Positions 18,327 to 27,696 of a DNA stretch of 64,000 bases are shown here, one piece after another. The DNA is taken from NCBI RefSeq assembly GCF_900090275.1, contig NZ_LT607755.1:6386001-6450000 (forward strand), read 5' to 3'. The translations under genes and the position numbers were made by a program. Numbering within the stretch: the stretch's first letter is position 1; each line of letters starts with the position of its first letter. This DNA comes from Micromonospora zamorensis. Its GTDB lineage: Bacteria > Actinomycetota > Actinomycetes > Mycobacteriales > Micromonosporaceae. Below the pieces are notes generated by a model. It saw only the letters and a program-made list of their open reading frames with translations, did not search any database and was not told the DNA's origin.

Positions 18327-18343
18327 GAGTCAAGTTCACTCAA
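18325..18343. promoter_or_regulatory. HAIR element, HspR operator of dnaK operon
   Basis: TTGAGT-N7-ACTCAA, a perfect inner HAIR inverted repeat with the correct 7-bp spacer, 92 bp upstream of the dnaK start. HspR, encoded at the end of the same operon, is known in Streptomyces and Mycobacterium to bind such sites with DnaK as co-repressor. Confidence 0.85.
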
Positions 18344-18434
18344 CTTGTGGTGGGGCCCGCTGCGGGCGGTGCTCGCCAGGCAGCCGCGGGCAGTGCCCGT
18401 CACCTGCACAACCTTACGAAGCGAGGAAGCGAAC

Positions 18435-20312
<1,878 letters not shown>

Positions 20313-20360
20313 CCACCGGCCTCGGACGCGTATCCACGGCGAAGGGGATGAGGTAGCCGC

Positions 20361-21119
20361 ATGACGCAGAAGCCACGAGCCGCCGACCCGGCCGACACCG
20401 GGTCGACGCCGGGTGGCTCCGCGCCCACGGAGCCGACCACCGGCGACAAGGAGCGGGTCGTCATCCGCAACAACCGCAAGCTCATCGACACGTCGGAGCC
20501 TGAGGGCACCGCCGCCGACGCCGAGACCGGCGTACCGGCCGAGGGCCTGGTCGAGGACGCCGAGGTGGTGGTCGACGAGATCGAGGTCGAGGTCAACGCC
20601 ACCGACGGTCCGGAACCATCCGGCCCGGCGGTGGTGGACGCCCCGGCGCAGCCGGTCGACGGCGGCGGCACGGGCACCTCGCTCGGCGCCGAGCTGGAGG
20701 CGCTCCGGGCCGAGCTGGACGAGCGCACCAGGGATCTGCAGCGGGTGTCGGCGGAGTACGCCAACTACCGCAAGCGGGTCGACCGGGACCGCAGCCTGGT
20801 GCAGGAGCAGGCGACCGGCTCGGTTCTGGCCGCGCTGTTGCCGATCCTGGACGACCTGGACCGGGCCCGGGAACACGGCGACCTGGTCGGGCCGTTCGGC
20901 ACGGTGGCGGAACAGCTCACCACCGCGCTGGGCAAGTTCGGCCTGAACGCCTTCGGCGAGCAGGGCGACCCGTTCGACCCGACCCGGCACGAGGCGGTCG
21001 CGCACCAGACCTCGGCCGACGTCAGCGAGCCGACCTGCGTCCAGGTCATGCGGCGCGGCTACCAGCTCGGTGAGCGGCTGCTGCGCCCCGCGCTGGTCGC
21101 GGTCGCGGATCCGGAATAG
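20361..21119 (+). CDS. grpE: Nucleotide exchange factor GrpE
   Basis: 252 aa, longer than the bacterial norm of about 200 because of an acidic, low-complexity N-terminal half (residues 1-110). The GrpE domain follows: a long coiled-coil with LRAELDERTRDLQRVSAEYANYRKR, then VLAALLPILDDLDRAREHGD and the C-terminal beta-domain ending DPTRHEAVAHQTS...GYQLGERLLRPALVAV. GrpE releases ADP from DnaK. It is the second gene of the operon, 48 bp after dnaK. Confidence 0.97.
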   Translation: MTQKPRAADPADTGSTPGGSAPTEPTTGDKERVVIRNNRKLIDTSEPEGTAADAETGVPAEGLVEDAEVVVDEIEVEVNATDGPEPSGPAVVDAPAQPVDGGGTGTSLGAELEALRAELDERTRDLQRVSAEYANYRKRVDRDRSLVQEQATGSVLAALLPILDDLDRAREHGDLVGPFGTVAEQLTTALGKFGLNAFGEQGDPFDPTRHEAVAHQTSADVSEPTCVQVMRRGYQLGERLLRPALVAVADPE

Positions 21120-21204
21120 TGCGAGACAGTGACCGGGCCGTCCCGCCCACCGCGCAGCGGTGGGCGGGACGGCCGGGCCGCGAGGGTCGAGAGGGGGTGG
21201 ACCG

Positions 21205-22386
21205 GTGAGTTCGAAGGACTGGATCGAGAAGGACTTCTACGCCGTGCTCGGCGTGGACAAGGCCGCCTCCGCGGATGACATCAAGAAGGCGTACCGCAAG
21301 GTGGCCCGGGAGTCGCACCCGGACCACAACCCGGGCGACCCGAAGGCCGAGGAGCGGTTCAAGGCCGCGTCCGAGGCCTACAACGTCCTGTCGGACACGG
21401 GTCGCCGTCGCGAGTACGACGAGATGCGCTCGCTGTTCGGCTCGGGGGCCTTCCGGCGCAGCGCCCGGGGCGGAGGCCAGCCGGGCGGCATGCCGTTCGA
21501 CGTCTCCGACATGTTCGGCGGCGGTGGAGGCGGCGACCGTCGCTTCGGCGGAGCCGGCTTCCAGGACCTGTTCAGTTCGATCTTCACCGGTGGCCAGGCC
21601 GGTGGGCAGGCCGCACCGCGCGGTCCGGCCCGTGGTCGGGACGTCGAGACCGAGGTGGCACTGGACTTCGGTGACGCCGTACGCGGGGTGACGCTGCCCC
21701 TGACGCTGCGCGCCCCCGGAGTCTGCGAGACCTGCCACGGCAACGGGGCCAAGCCCGGCACCCAGCCGCGTACCTGCACGGTCTGCCACGGCGCCGGGGT
21801 GACCACCCGCGACCAGGGTGCGTTCAGCTTCTCCGAGCCGTGCCGCAACTGCCAGGGCGTCGGCACCGTGGTCGAGGAGAAGTGCCCGGAGTGCCAGGGC
21901 AGTGGCGGGGTCACCAAGACCCGCACCATGAACGTGCGGTTCCCGGCCGGGGTGGCCGACGGTCAGCGCATCCGGCTCGCCGGGCGCGGTGAGGCAGGCG
22001 AGCGCGGCGGCCCCGCTGGTGACCTCTTCGTGCAGGTCAAGGTTCGACCGGACGAGCTGTTCGGGCGTACCGGCGACGACCTGACGCTGTCCGTGCCGGT
22101 CACCTTCGCGGAGGCCGTGCTCGGCACGGACCTGCGGGTGCCCACGCTCGACGGCGCGGTGACCCTGCGGGTTCCGCCGGGGACGCCGAGCGGGCGGGTG
22201 CTGCGGGCCCGTGGCAAGGGTGTGGTCCGCCGCGACGGGCAGGCCGGTGACCTGCTGGTCACGTTGGACGTGGTGGTCCCGGCCCGACTGTCGGACGAGG
22301 CGCGCACTGCACTGGAGGCGTTCGCCGAGCAGAGCCCGCCGGCGGCCCGCGAACATCTCGACGCTCGGGTGCGTCGGGTCAGTTAG
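21205..22386 (+). CDS. dnaJ: Chaperone protein DnaJ (Hsp40, type I)
   Basis: 393 aa from GTG 21205 preceded by GAGAGGGGGTGG. The J domain has HPD at residues 38-40 (ARESHPDHNPGD). A Gly/Phe-rich linker follows (about 90-140). The zinc-finger region contains the four CxxCxGxG repeats CETCHGNG, CTVCHGAG, CRNCQGVG and CPECQGSG, and the C-terminal substrate domain shows VRFPAGVADGQRIRLAGRGE. It stimulates DnaK ATPase and delivers substrates. All zinc ligands are intact. Confidence 0.98.
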   Translation: MSSKDWIEKDFYAVLGVDKAASADDIKKAYRKVARESHPDHNPGDPKAEERFKAASEAYNVLSDTGRRREYDEMRSLFGSGAFRRSARGGGQPGGMPFDVSDMFGGGGGGDRRFGGAGFQDLFSSIFTGGQAGGQAAPRGPARGRDVETEVALDFGDAVRGVTLPLTLRAPGVCETCHGNGAKPGTQPRTCTVCHGAGVTTRDQGAFSFSEPCRNCQGVGTVVEEKCPECQGSGGVTKTRTMNVRFPAGVADGQRIRLAGRGEAGERGGPAGDLFVQVKVRPDELFGRTGDDLTLSVPVTFAEAVLGTDLRVPTLDGAVTLRVPPGTPSGRVLRARGKGVVRRDGQAGDLLVTLDVVVPARLSDEARTALEAFAEQSPPAAREHLDARVRRVS

Positions 22387-22416
22387 TCCGATGGAGTGGA
22401 CGCGGAGGTGAGCGGC

Positions 22417-22857
22417 ATGTCGGGCGAGTTCCTCGGTTCGGGTGACCCTGCCTACGAGGCCAAGGTTCTGATGATCTCGGTTGCGGCCCGGATGGCGGGG
22501 ATGCACCCACAGACCCTGCGCCAGTACGACCGGCTGGGGCTGGTGCAGCCCGGCCGGGCCGCTGGTGGCGGCCGTCGGTACAGCGTGCGCGACGTGGTGC
22601 TGCTGCGCGAGGTCCAGCGGCTCAGTCAGGACGACGGGATCAACCTGGCCGGCGTCAAGCGGATCATCGGGCTGGAGCGGCTGCTGGAGCAGGCGCAGCA
22701 GCGGGTGGCCCGGCTGGAGGCGGAGCTGGACGCCGCGTACCGCCGGGTGGCCGAGCTGGAGTCGCTGGCCCGCTTCCCGGGTCGGGACCTGGTGCCGACC
22801 AACCGCACGTCCACCGCGCTGGTCGTCTGGCGACCCCGCCGCATGCCCGATCGCTGA
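22417..22857 (+). CDS. hspR: Heat-shock repressor HspR (MerR family)
   Basis: 146 aa from ATG 22417, which has a good CGGAGGTGAG ribosome binding site; a GTG 21 nt upstream is less likely. The MerR winged helix-turn-helix is clear: ISVAARMAGMHPQTLRQYDRLG, then GGGRRYSVRDVVLLREVQRL, followed by a coiled-coil dimerisation helix (LEQAQQRVARLEAELDAAYRR). HspR binds HAIR sites together with DnaK and represses dnaK and clpB; matching sites occur upstream of both genes here. Its position at the end of the dnaK operon gives feedback control. Confidence 0.97.
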   Translation: MSGEFLGSGDPAYEAKVLMISVAARMAGMHPQTLRQYDRLGLVQPGRAAGGGRRYSVRDVVLLREVQRLSQDDGINLAGVKRIIGLERLLEQAQQRVARLEAELDAAYRRVAELESLARFPGRDLVPTNRTSTALVVWRPRRMPDR

Positions 22858-22992
22858 CCAACCGCTCACCCGGCGCTGTCTTTCGGCCCGGACCGTACCG
22901 GATTTCCCGGCGCGGTCCGGGCCGCTTCGGTTAGCCTGTCGATACGGTCCAATCGGCTTAATACGGACCTACCGGCATGGCGAGGGGGAGCG

Positions 22993-23187
22993 ATGGCGGA
23001 GCCGGCGAAGAAGGTCGCCCAGCAGGCGGAAGACCGGTTGGAAGAACTGGCCGAGACCGTCCGCAAGAAGTTCGACAAGGTGACCGAGGGAACCTACCGG
23101 GACCGGGTCGTCGGAGGGCGGTTCGCCGGCCGGGACGACCACGGCGGCGAGAAGGACCGAGCCGAGACGGAACGGCAGCAGGACTGA
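22993..23187 (+). CDS. Small charged hypothetical protein, 64 aa
   Basis: Begins MAEPAKKVAQQAEDRLEELA at ATG 22993 after a GAGGGGGAGC ribosome binding site, and is followed 15 nt later by a 13-bp terminator hairpin, so it is very probably expressed. The peptide is highly charged (E/K/R/D-rich), with a predicted N-terminal amphipathic helix and a disordered C-terminal tail. It has no signal or membrane segment. It stands alone downstream of hspR with a 135-bp upstream gap that can hold its own promoter. Function unknown; small stress-protein-like composition is only an impression. Confidence 0.75.
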   Translation: MAEPAKKVAQQAEDRLEELAETVRKKFDKVTEGTYRDRVVGGRFAGRDDHGGEKDRAETERQQD

Positions 23188-23202
23188 CCGGTAACCGACG
23201 TG

Positions 23203-23290
23203 CGGGCCGGGACCCACGGGGGGTCCCGGCCCGTTCGCGTCGCTGAGTGCGGGCCGGGACGCGGTGACGCCAGGCGGGGGTCCCGGCCCG
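23203..23290. terminator. Two consecutive GC hairpins sharing the same left arm
   Basis: Hairpin 1: perfect 13-nt arms 23203-23215 and 23221-23233. Hairpin 2: 10-nt arms 23250-23259 and 23281-23290 built from the same GCGGGCCGGGAC word. They lie between convergent genes (stops at 23187 and 23314) and probably serve one direction each; the repeated word suggests local duplication. Confidence 0.7.
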
Positions 23291-23313
23291 TTCGCCGTCG
23301 TACTGAACCGACC

Positions 23314-23745
23314 TCAGCCGAGGCGGCGGTTCTCGCGGACCAGGCCGCCCTCGCACCAGTCCCGGTAGACGAAGAGATCCGGTCGGGCCAGCAGCACCCG
23401 GCCGTTGTGCGCCCAGATCTTCATCAGCTCGTCGCCCTCACGCTCGGCCTGTTCGACGAGCTTGCGGAAGCGACGCTTCGGGTGGGCGCGGAAGTTCGTC
23501 CGGATGCCGTCGGCCGCGTAGATGTAGAGGCAGTGCAACGCGAACCGCCGCGCCGGGCAGGACGGGTCCATCGCCAGCTCGAAGAGCGTCAACACCAGTC
23601 GATCGCCGGAGACCAGCAGGTCCCAGTCGGGCGGCATCGAAGCCAACGGCACAGAATCAGGCTGGTACGCCCAAGCTCGCAACTCCGCCGGACTCGGATC
23701 GACGGGGTTGGCGAAGCCGTGGAACGTCGATTCCTGCACGCTCAC
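23314..23745 (-). CDS. Conserved hypothetical protein, 143 aa
   Basis: Starts at GTG 23745 with a GGAAGG ribosome binding site; longer upstream reading is low-quality sequence. The protein is soluble, with LAMDPSCPARRFALHCLYIYAADGIRT and GDELMKIWAHNGRVLLARPDLFVYRDWC as recognisable folded blocks, two conserved-looking Cys residues and many aromatics in the C-terminal half. It looks all-alpha in the middle. I do not recognise a named family. It is monocistronic, convergent with the small charged protein gene. Confidence 0.75.
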   Translation of the reverse strand: MSVQESTFHGFANPVDPSPAELRAWAYQPDSVPLASMPPDWDLLVSGDRLVLTLFELAMDPSCPARRFALHCLYIYAADGIRTNFRAHPKRRFRKLVEQAEREGDELMKIWAHNGRVLLARPDLFVYRDWCEGGLVRENRRLG

Positions 23746-23888
23746 CGGCCAACCTTCCGCTCTCGCCCGCGTTTGGCTGCACTGCCTGCGGACCCTGGCT
23801 GCTGGGGCGAAACGGTAACCTGCCGTCGAGTGCTGCGGTAGTCCCCGTGGGGAGCAATTCAGCAACCGTTGGGGTCGGGGCTGCGCGG

Positions 23889-25094
23889 TCAGTCGTGGAT
23901 CGGGACCGGTGCCGCCCGCTGGGCCGCCGCGCGGTTGCGCAGCCACCGCTTGAACCACGGGAAGTCCGGCAGCCGGGCGAGGATCGGCCCGGTCACCACG
24001 GTGATCAGGACGTACGTCGCGGCCAGCGCCGCCAACTGCGGCTCGACGCTCCCGGCGGCCACCGCGAGCCCGGCGATGACGATGGAGAACTCACCTCGGG
24101 GTACGAGTGCGAGGCCGGTCCGCCATCGGCCGGGTTCCGCGATGCCCACCCGACGCGCCGCGAGGTAGCCGGTGAGCGTCTTCGTCGCCATGGTGACCAC
24201 GGCCAACGCGAGCGCCGGCAACAGCACCGGCGGGATGTCCCGTGGGTCGGTGACCAGGCCGAAGAAGACGAAGAACACAGCGGCGAACAGGTCCCGCAGG
24301 GGGGAGAGCAACTCGGTCGCGTGGTGCGCCACCGGGCCGGAGAGCGCGATGCCGACGAGGAACGCGCCGACCGCCGCCGACACCTGCAGCTTCGCCGCGA
24401 GCCCGGCGATCAGCAGGGTCAGACCGAGTACGCCGAGCAGCAGCGCCTCCGGGTCCTTCGCGGACAGGGCGGACGAGATGAGGTGGCCGTACCGGATGGC
24501 CACCACCAGCACCAGCAGCACCGTGCCCACCGCGACGGCGAGTGCGATGCCGCCGCCGAGCAGACCGGTGCCCGCCAGTACGGCGGTGACCAGCGGCAGG
24601 TAGAGCGCCATTGCCAGGTCCTCGATCACCAGGACCGAGAGGATCACCGGGGTTTCCCGGTTACCGAGTCGTCCCAGGTCGGCGAGGACCTTGGCGATCA
24701 CGCCGGAGGAGGAGACCCAGGTGATGCCGCCGAGCACCAGGGCGGCCACCCAGTCCCAACCGAGCAGCAGGGCGAACGCCGCGCCGGGCAGCGCGTTGAA
24801 GACGCCGTCTATCAGCCCGGCGGGGGCCGCCGATCGGAGGTTGCCGACCAGCTCGTTGGCCGAATATTCCAGGCCGAGCATCACCAGCAGCAGGATGACG
24901 CCGATCTCGGCGCCGACCGCGAAGAACTCCTCGCTGGCGGCGAGCGGAAGCAGCCCGCCGTGCCCGAACGCCAGCCCGGCGAACAGGTAGAGAGGGATGG
25001 GGGACAGGCCTACCCGGCGGCTGAGCCGACCGAGGACGCCAAGCAGCAGCAGCAGCGCGCCGACTTCGACGAGCAGAGTGGTGGAATCGTGCAT
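23889..25094 (-). CDS. Kef/CPA2-type K+/H+ antiporter membrane subunit (KhtU-like)
   Basis: 401 aa with about 11-12 transmembrane helices. It has the CPA2 hallmarks VIEDLAMALYLPL, which carries the ED ion-binding pair, AAKLQVSAAVGAFLVGIALSGP and VPRGEFSIVIAGLA. The KefB/C C-terminal RCK domain is absent. Instead, a separate TrkA-C/KhtT-type protein is encoded 5 bp upstream on the same strand, as in the KhtTU system, where KhtT gates K+ efflux in response to pH or nucleotides. The pair is one operon. Ion specificity (K+ versus Na+) is inferred from the family. Confidence 0.88.
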   Translation of the reverse strand: MHDSTTLLVEVGALLLLLGVLGRLSRRVGLSPIPLYLFAGLAFGHGGLLPLAASEEFFAVGAEIGVILLLVMLGLEYSANELVGNLRSAAPAGLIDGVFNALPGAAFALLLGWDWVAALVLGGITWVSSSGVIAKVLADLGRLGNRETPVILSVLVIEDLAMALYLPLVTAVLAGTGLLGGGIALAVAVGTVLLVLVVAIRYGHLISSALSAKDPEALLLGVLGLTLLIAGLAAKLQVSAAVGAFLVGIALSGPVAHHATELLSPLRDLFAAVFFVFFGLVTDPRDIPPVLLPALALAVVTMATKTLTGYLAARRVGIAEPGRWRTGLALVPRGEFSIVIAGLAVAAGSVEPQLAALAATYVLITVVTGPILARLPDFPWFKRWLRNRAAAQRAAPVPIHD

Positions 25095-25099
25095 CCGCC

Positions 25100-25600
25100 T
25101 CAGCCGTCCGGGTCACTGTCGGCGAGGATGGCGGACACGCCGTCGAGACCCCGTCGGGTCCCGACAACGACCACCACGTCGCCGGCCGCGAAGCGGAAGG
25201 AGGGAAGTGGCGAGACGATGACTTCGCCTTCGCGAAGCACCGCCACGATGGAGGCGCTCGTGCGGGTACGCGCCTTGGTGTCGCCGAGCTTCCGGTTGAC
25301 GTACGGCGACCCGGCCGTGATGGCGATCTGCTCGGTGAGCAGACCGGCCGCCTGCTCGCGCAGCCCGGAGAGCTGGCCGAGCATCAGCGACGCGCCGAGG
25401 ATGTCGGCCAGGGCCTCAGCCTCGTCGTCGGTCAGCGGGATGTCCGACTGGCACGCGTCGGGATCGTCGGGGTCGTAGAGAACGAGATCACGGCGGCCAT
25501 TGCGGTGGGAGACGACGCCCAAACGGCGTCCTGACTCCGTCACCAGATCGTGGCGTACCCCGATCCCGGGTAAGGCGGTCTGCTCGACACGTACTCGCAC
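25100..25600 (-). CDS. TrkA-C domain regulatory subunit (KhtT-like)
   Basis: 166 aa from GTG 25600. The N-terminal part (about 1-75) is the KhtT-type domain (LPGIGVRHDLVTESGRRLGVV). The C-terminal part is a TrkA-C/RCK_C domain with GSPYVNRKLGDTKARTRTSASIVAVLREG and AAGDVVVVVGTRRGL. It regulates the antiporter encoded directly downstream (gap of 5 bp). KhtT homologues sense pH and cyclic di-AMP; ligand sensing is inferred here. Confidence 0.88.
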   Translation of the reverse strand: MRVRVEQTALPGIGVRHDLVTESGRRLGVVSHRNGRRDLVLYDPDDPDACQSDIPLTDDEAEALADILGASLMLGQLSGLREQAAGLLTEQIAITAGSPYVNRKLGDTKARTRTSASIVAVLREGEVIVSPLPSFRFAAGDVVVVVGTRRGLDGVSAILADSDPDG

Positions 25601-25745
25601 CCACCAAGGCTACCGCTTCGTGAACAGAACGCAGATCTTGGAAGCCCTCGGCCCTTCCGACCAGCCCCGACACGTCCAACAGGGCCGAGTGCGGGCGGTG
25701 CCCGCCCCCGGTGGAGCGGGCGCGGGCAACCGGAGTTGGTCGTGG

Positions 25746-26882
25746 TCAGCGGCGGCTGGCGAAGAACTCGCGGATGTCGGCGACCAGAACCTCGGTGGCC
25801 TGGTGGGCGGCGTAGTGACCGCCGACGTCACCGCGGCCGTCGACGTCGTTGTCGTACGCGGTCCACCGGACGATGTTCGCGTGGTCCCGATCGGCGAAGC
25901 GGCGGATGGACTGGAAGTCGCCGGGGAACATGGCCAGCGCGGTCGGCGCGGTGGTCGGCCCGGTCGGTGACTCCTCGGCGTGCGCGTCCTCCCAGTAGAA
26001 CCGGATCGCGGACGCGGCCGTGCCGGTGAACCAGTAGAGCGCCACGTTGGCCAGGATGAAGTCCGCGTCCAGGCTCTCGTCGAAGAGTTGCGCGTTCCAG
26101 GCGAGCAGCCCGACCGGGGAGTCGGCCAGCGCGAACGCCAGGGTCTGTGGCTGCTGGCTGTGCACCTGGTTGAAGGAGAACTTGTTCTCGTAGAACCACT
26201 GGAGGTGCTGGAGCGCCGCCTGATCCGCCTCGGACAGCCCGGCGAACTCGGCCGGGTCGCCGGAGGGGAATGAGAAGAGCTGGGTGACGTGGACGCCGAG
26301 CACGTGGTCCCGGTCGATCCGGCCCAGCTCCGGCGCGACCATCGAGCCGGCGTCGTTGCCGACCGCGCCGTAGCTGGCGTACCCCAGGCGGTTCATCAGC
26401 TCGGCCCAGGCGCGGGCCGTGCGGTGCCGGTTCCACCCGGCGCTGCGGGTCGGGCCGGAGAGGCCGAAGCCGGGCAGCGATGGGATGACCACGTGGAAGG
26501 CCGGCGCGTCCGGGTCGGTCGGCTCGGTGAGCGGGGCGATCACGTCGAGGTATTCCAGCACCGAGCCTGGCCAGCCGTGGGTGAGCACCAGCGGGGTGGC
26601 GTCCGGCCGGGTCGACCGGACGTGCAGGAAGTGGATCTGCTCGCCGTCGATCTCGGTGACGAACTGCGGGTGGGCGTTCAGGCGGGCCTCGACGACGCGC
26701 CAGTCGAAGCCGTCCCGCCACCGGTCGGCGAGGGCGCGGACCCGGTCGCTGCTCATCCCGTACGAGTCGCCGGTGCCGGGCAGGTCGGCGGGCCAGACGG
26801 TGCGGCCCAGCCGGTCGGCCAGGTCGTCGAGTGCGGTCTGCGGGATCTCGACGCGGAACGGGCGGATCGCAGTGCCGGTCAT
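25746..26882 (-). CDS. Epoxide hydrolase, alpha/beta-hydrolase fold with EHN domain
   Basis: 378 aa from ATG 26882 with an AAGGAG ribosome binding site. The N-terminal EHN region (PFRVEIPQTALDDLADRLGRTVWPADLPG) is followed by the alpha/beta-hydrolase core: oxyanion loop HGWPGS, nucleophile elbow GNDAGS (Asp nucleophile), lid Tyr residues (ALYWFTGTAASAIRFYWEDA), and a C-terminal GGHYAAHQATE segment holding the catalytic His. This is the juvenile-hormone/soluble epoxide hydrolase type. It is divergent from a TetR gene and shares an intergenic region with two operator-like repeats, so TetR repression is likely. Confidence 0.92.
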   Translation of the reverse strand: MTGTAIRPFRVEIPQTALDDLADRLGRTVWPADLPGTGDSYGMSSDRVRALADRWRDGFDWRVVEARLNAHPQFVTEIDGEQIHFLHVRSTRPDATPLVLTHGWPGSVLEYLDVIAPLTEPTDPDAPAFHVVIPSLPGFGLSGPTRSAGWNRHRTARAWAELMNRLGYASYGAVGNDAGSMVAPELGRIDRDHVLGVHVTQLFSFPSGDPAEFAGLSEADQAALQHLQWFYENKFSFNQVHSQQPQTLAFALADSPVGLLAWNAQLFDESLDADFILANVALYWFTGTAASAIRFYWEDAHAEESPTGPTTAPTALAMFPGDFQSIRRFADRDHANIVRWTAYDNDVDGRGDVGGHYAAHQATEVLVADIREFFASRR

Positions 26883-26900
26883 CTGAAGCTCCTTCGGAAC

Positions 26901-26949
26901 GGAATGTTTCGTTCTGCAATCAGCGTAGCAGACCGGAATGATCCGTTCC
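26901..26949. promoter_or_regulatory. Two copies of a TetR operator-like sequence
   Basis: GGAATGTTTCGTTCT (26901-26915) and GGAATGATCCGTTCC (26935-26949) share the imperfect palindrome GGAATG-N3-CGTTC with starts 34 bp apart. They lie between the divergent epoxide hydrolase and TetR genes; the second copy abuts the TetR -10 element. Confidence 0.7.
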
Positions 26950-26954
26950 ACTGG

Positions 26955-26960
26955 TAGTCT
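26955..26960 (+). promoter_or_regulatory. -10 element of a probable leaderless TetR transcript
   Basis: TAGTCT fits TANNNT and ends 6 nt before the ATG at 26967, so transcription would begin at or next to the start codon. No ribosome binding site is present, which agrees with a leaderless mRNA. Confidence 0.55.
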
Positions 26961-26966
26961 GAGGTC

Positions 26967-27611
26967 ATGCCGAATCCCCCCGGAAAGACGCTGGCCGGCC
27001 GCCGCGCCCAGGCCGCCCGCAACGACGAGGTCATCCTCGAAGCCGCCCGCGCGGTCTTCCTGGACGACCCGAAGGCGCCGATCGCCGCCGTCGCCGAACG
27101 CGCGGGTGTCGGCATCAGTGCCCTCTACCGGAGGTACGCGGGCAAGGAGGACCTGCTGCGCCAGCTCTGCCATGACGGGTTGCGCCGGTACGTCGCCGCA
27201 GCCGAGGCCGCCCTCGCCGAGCCGGACGACTGGGCCGCGTTCAGCGCCTTCCTGACCCAGGTGGTCGACGCCGACGTGCACTCGCTCACCGTCCACCTGG
27301 CCGGCATGTTCACTCCGACCGAGGAGATGGGTCGGGACGCGACGCGCGCCAACGAGTTGGCCACCGCCCTGTTCGAGCGGGCCCGCGCCAGCGGGCGGCT
27401 GCGGCCGGACGCGGTCGTGCAGGATCTGGGGTTGCTGCTGGAGGCGTGCGCCGCGGTGCGCGTACCCGATTCGGAGCGCACCGGGCAGTTGCGCCGACGC
27501 CAGCTCGCCGTGCTGCTGGCGGGTCTGTCCACCGGGCCGGCCACAGACCCGCTCCCCGGCCCGGCGCCCGCGGCAGGAGAGTTCGACTGGCGGTGGCGTC
27601 GCCGGGAGTGA
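26967..27611 (+). CDS. TetR-family transcriptional regulator
   Basis: 214 aa. The N-terminal TetR helix-turn-helix is visible (VILEAARAVFLDDPKAPIAAVAERAGVGISALYRRYAGKEDLL), followed by an Ala-rich ligand-binding region. A Pro/Arg-rich tail (about 25 residues, ending WRWRRRE) is unusual. It is divergent from the epoxide hydrolase gene; the two operator-like repeats in the 84-bp gap suggest it represses both its own gene and the hydrolase, with an aromatic, epoxide or fatty effector. Effector identity is unknown. Confidence 0.9.
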   Translation: MPNPPGKTLAGRRAQAARNDEVILEAARAVFLDDPKAPIAAVAERAGVGISALYRRYAGKEDLLRQLCHDGLRRYVAAAEAALAEPDDWAAFSAFLTQVVDADVHSLTVHLAGMFTPTEEMGRDATRANELATALFERARASGRLRPDAVVQDLGLLLEACAAVRVPDSERTGQLRRRQLAVLLAGLSTGPATDPLPGPAPAAGEFDWRWRRRE

Positions 27612-27629
27612 TGGGCATCACGCGCTAAG

Positions 27630-27650
27630 GTTGAGCGGAATACGCTCAAC
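27630..27650. promoter_or_regulatory. HAIR element, HspR operator of clpB
   Basis: GTTGAGC-N7-GCTCAAC is a perfect 7-bp inverted repeat with the HAIR spacer length, 47 bp upstream of the clpB start. It links clpB to the hspR gene 5 kb away. Confidence 0.85.
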
Positions 27651-27696
27651 TCTGGTTGTGTCCAACTCAGTGGACAACGCCGATCCGGGGGAGCCC

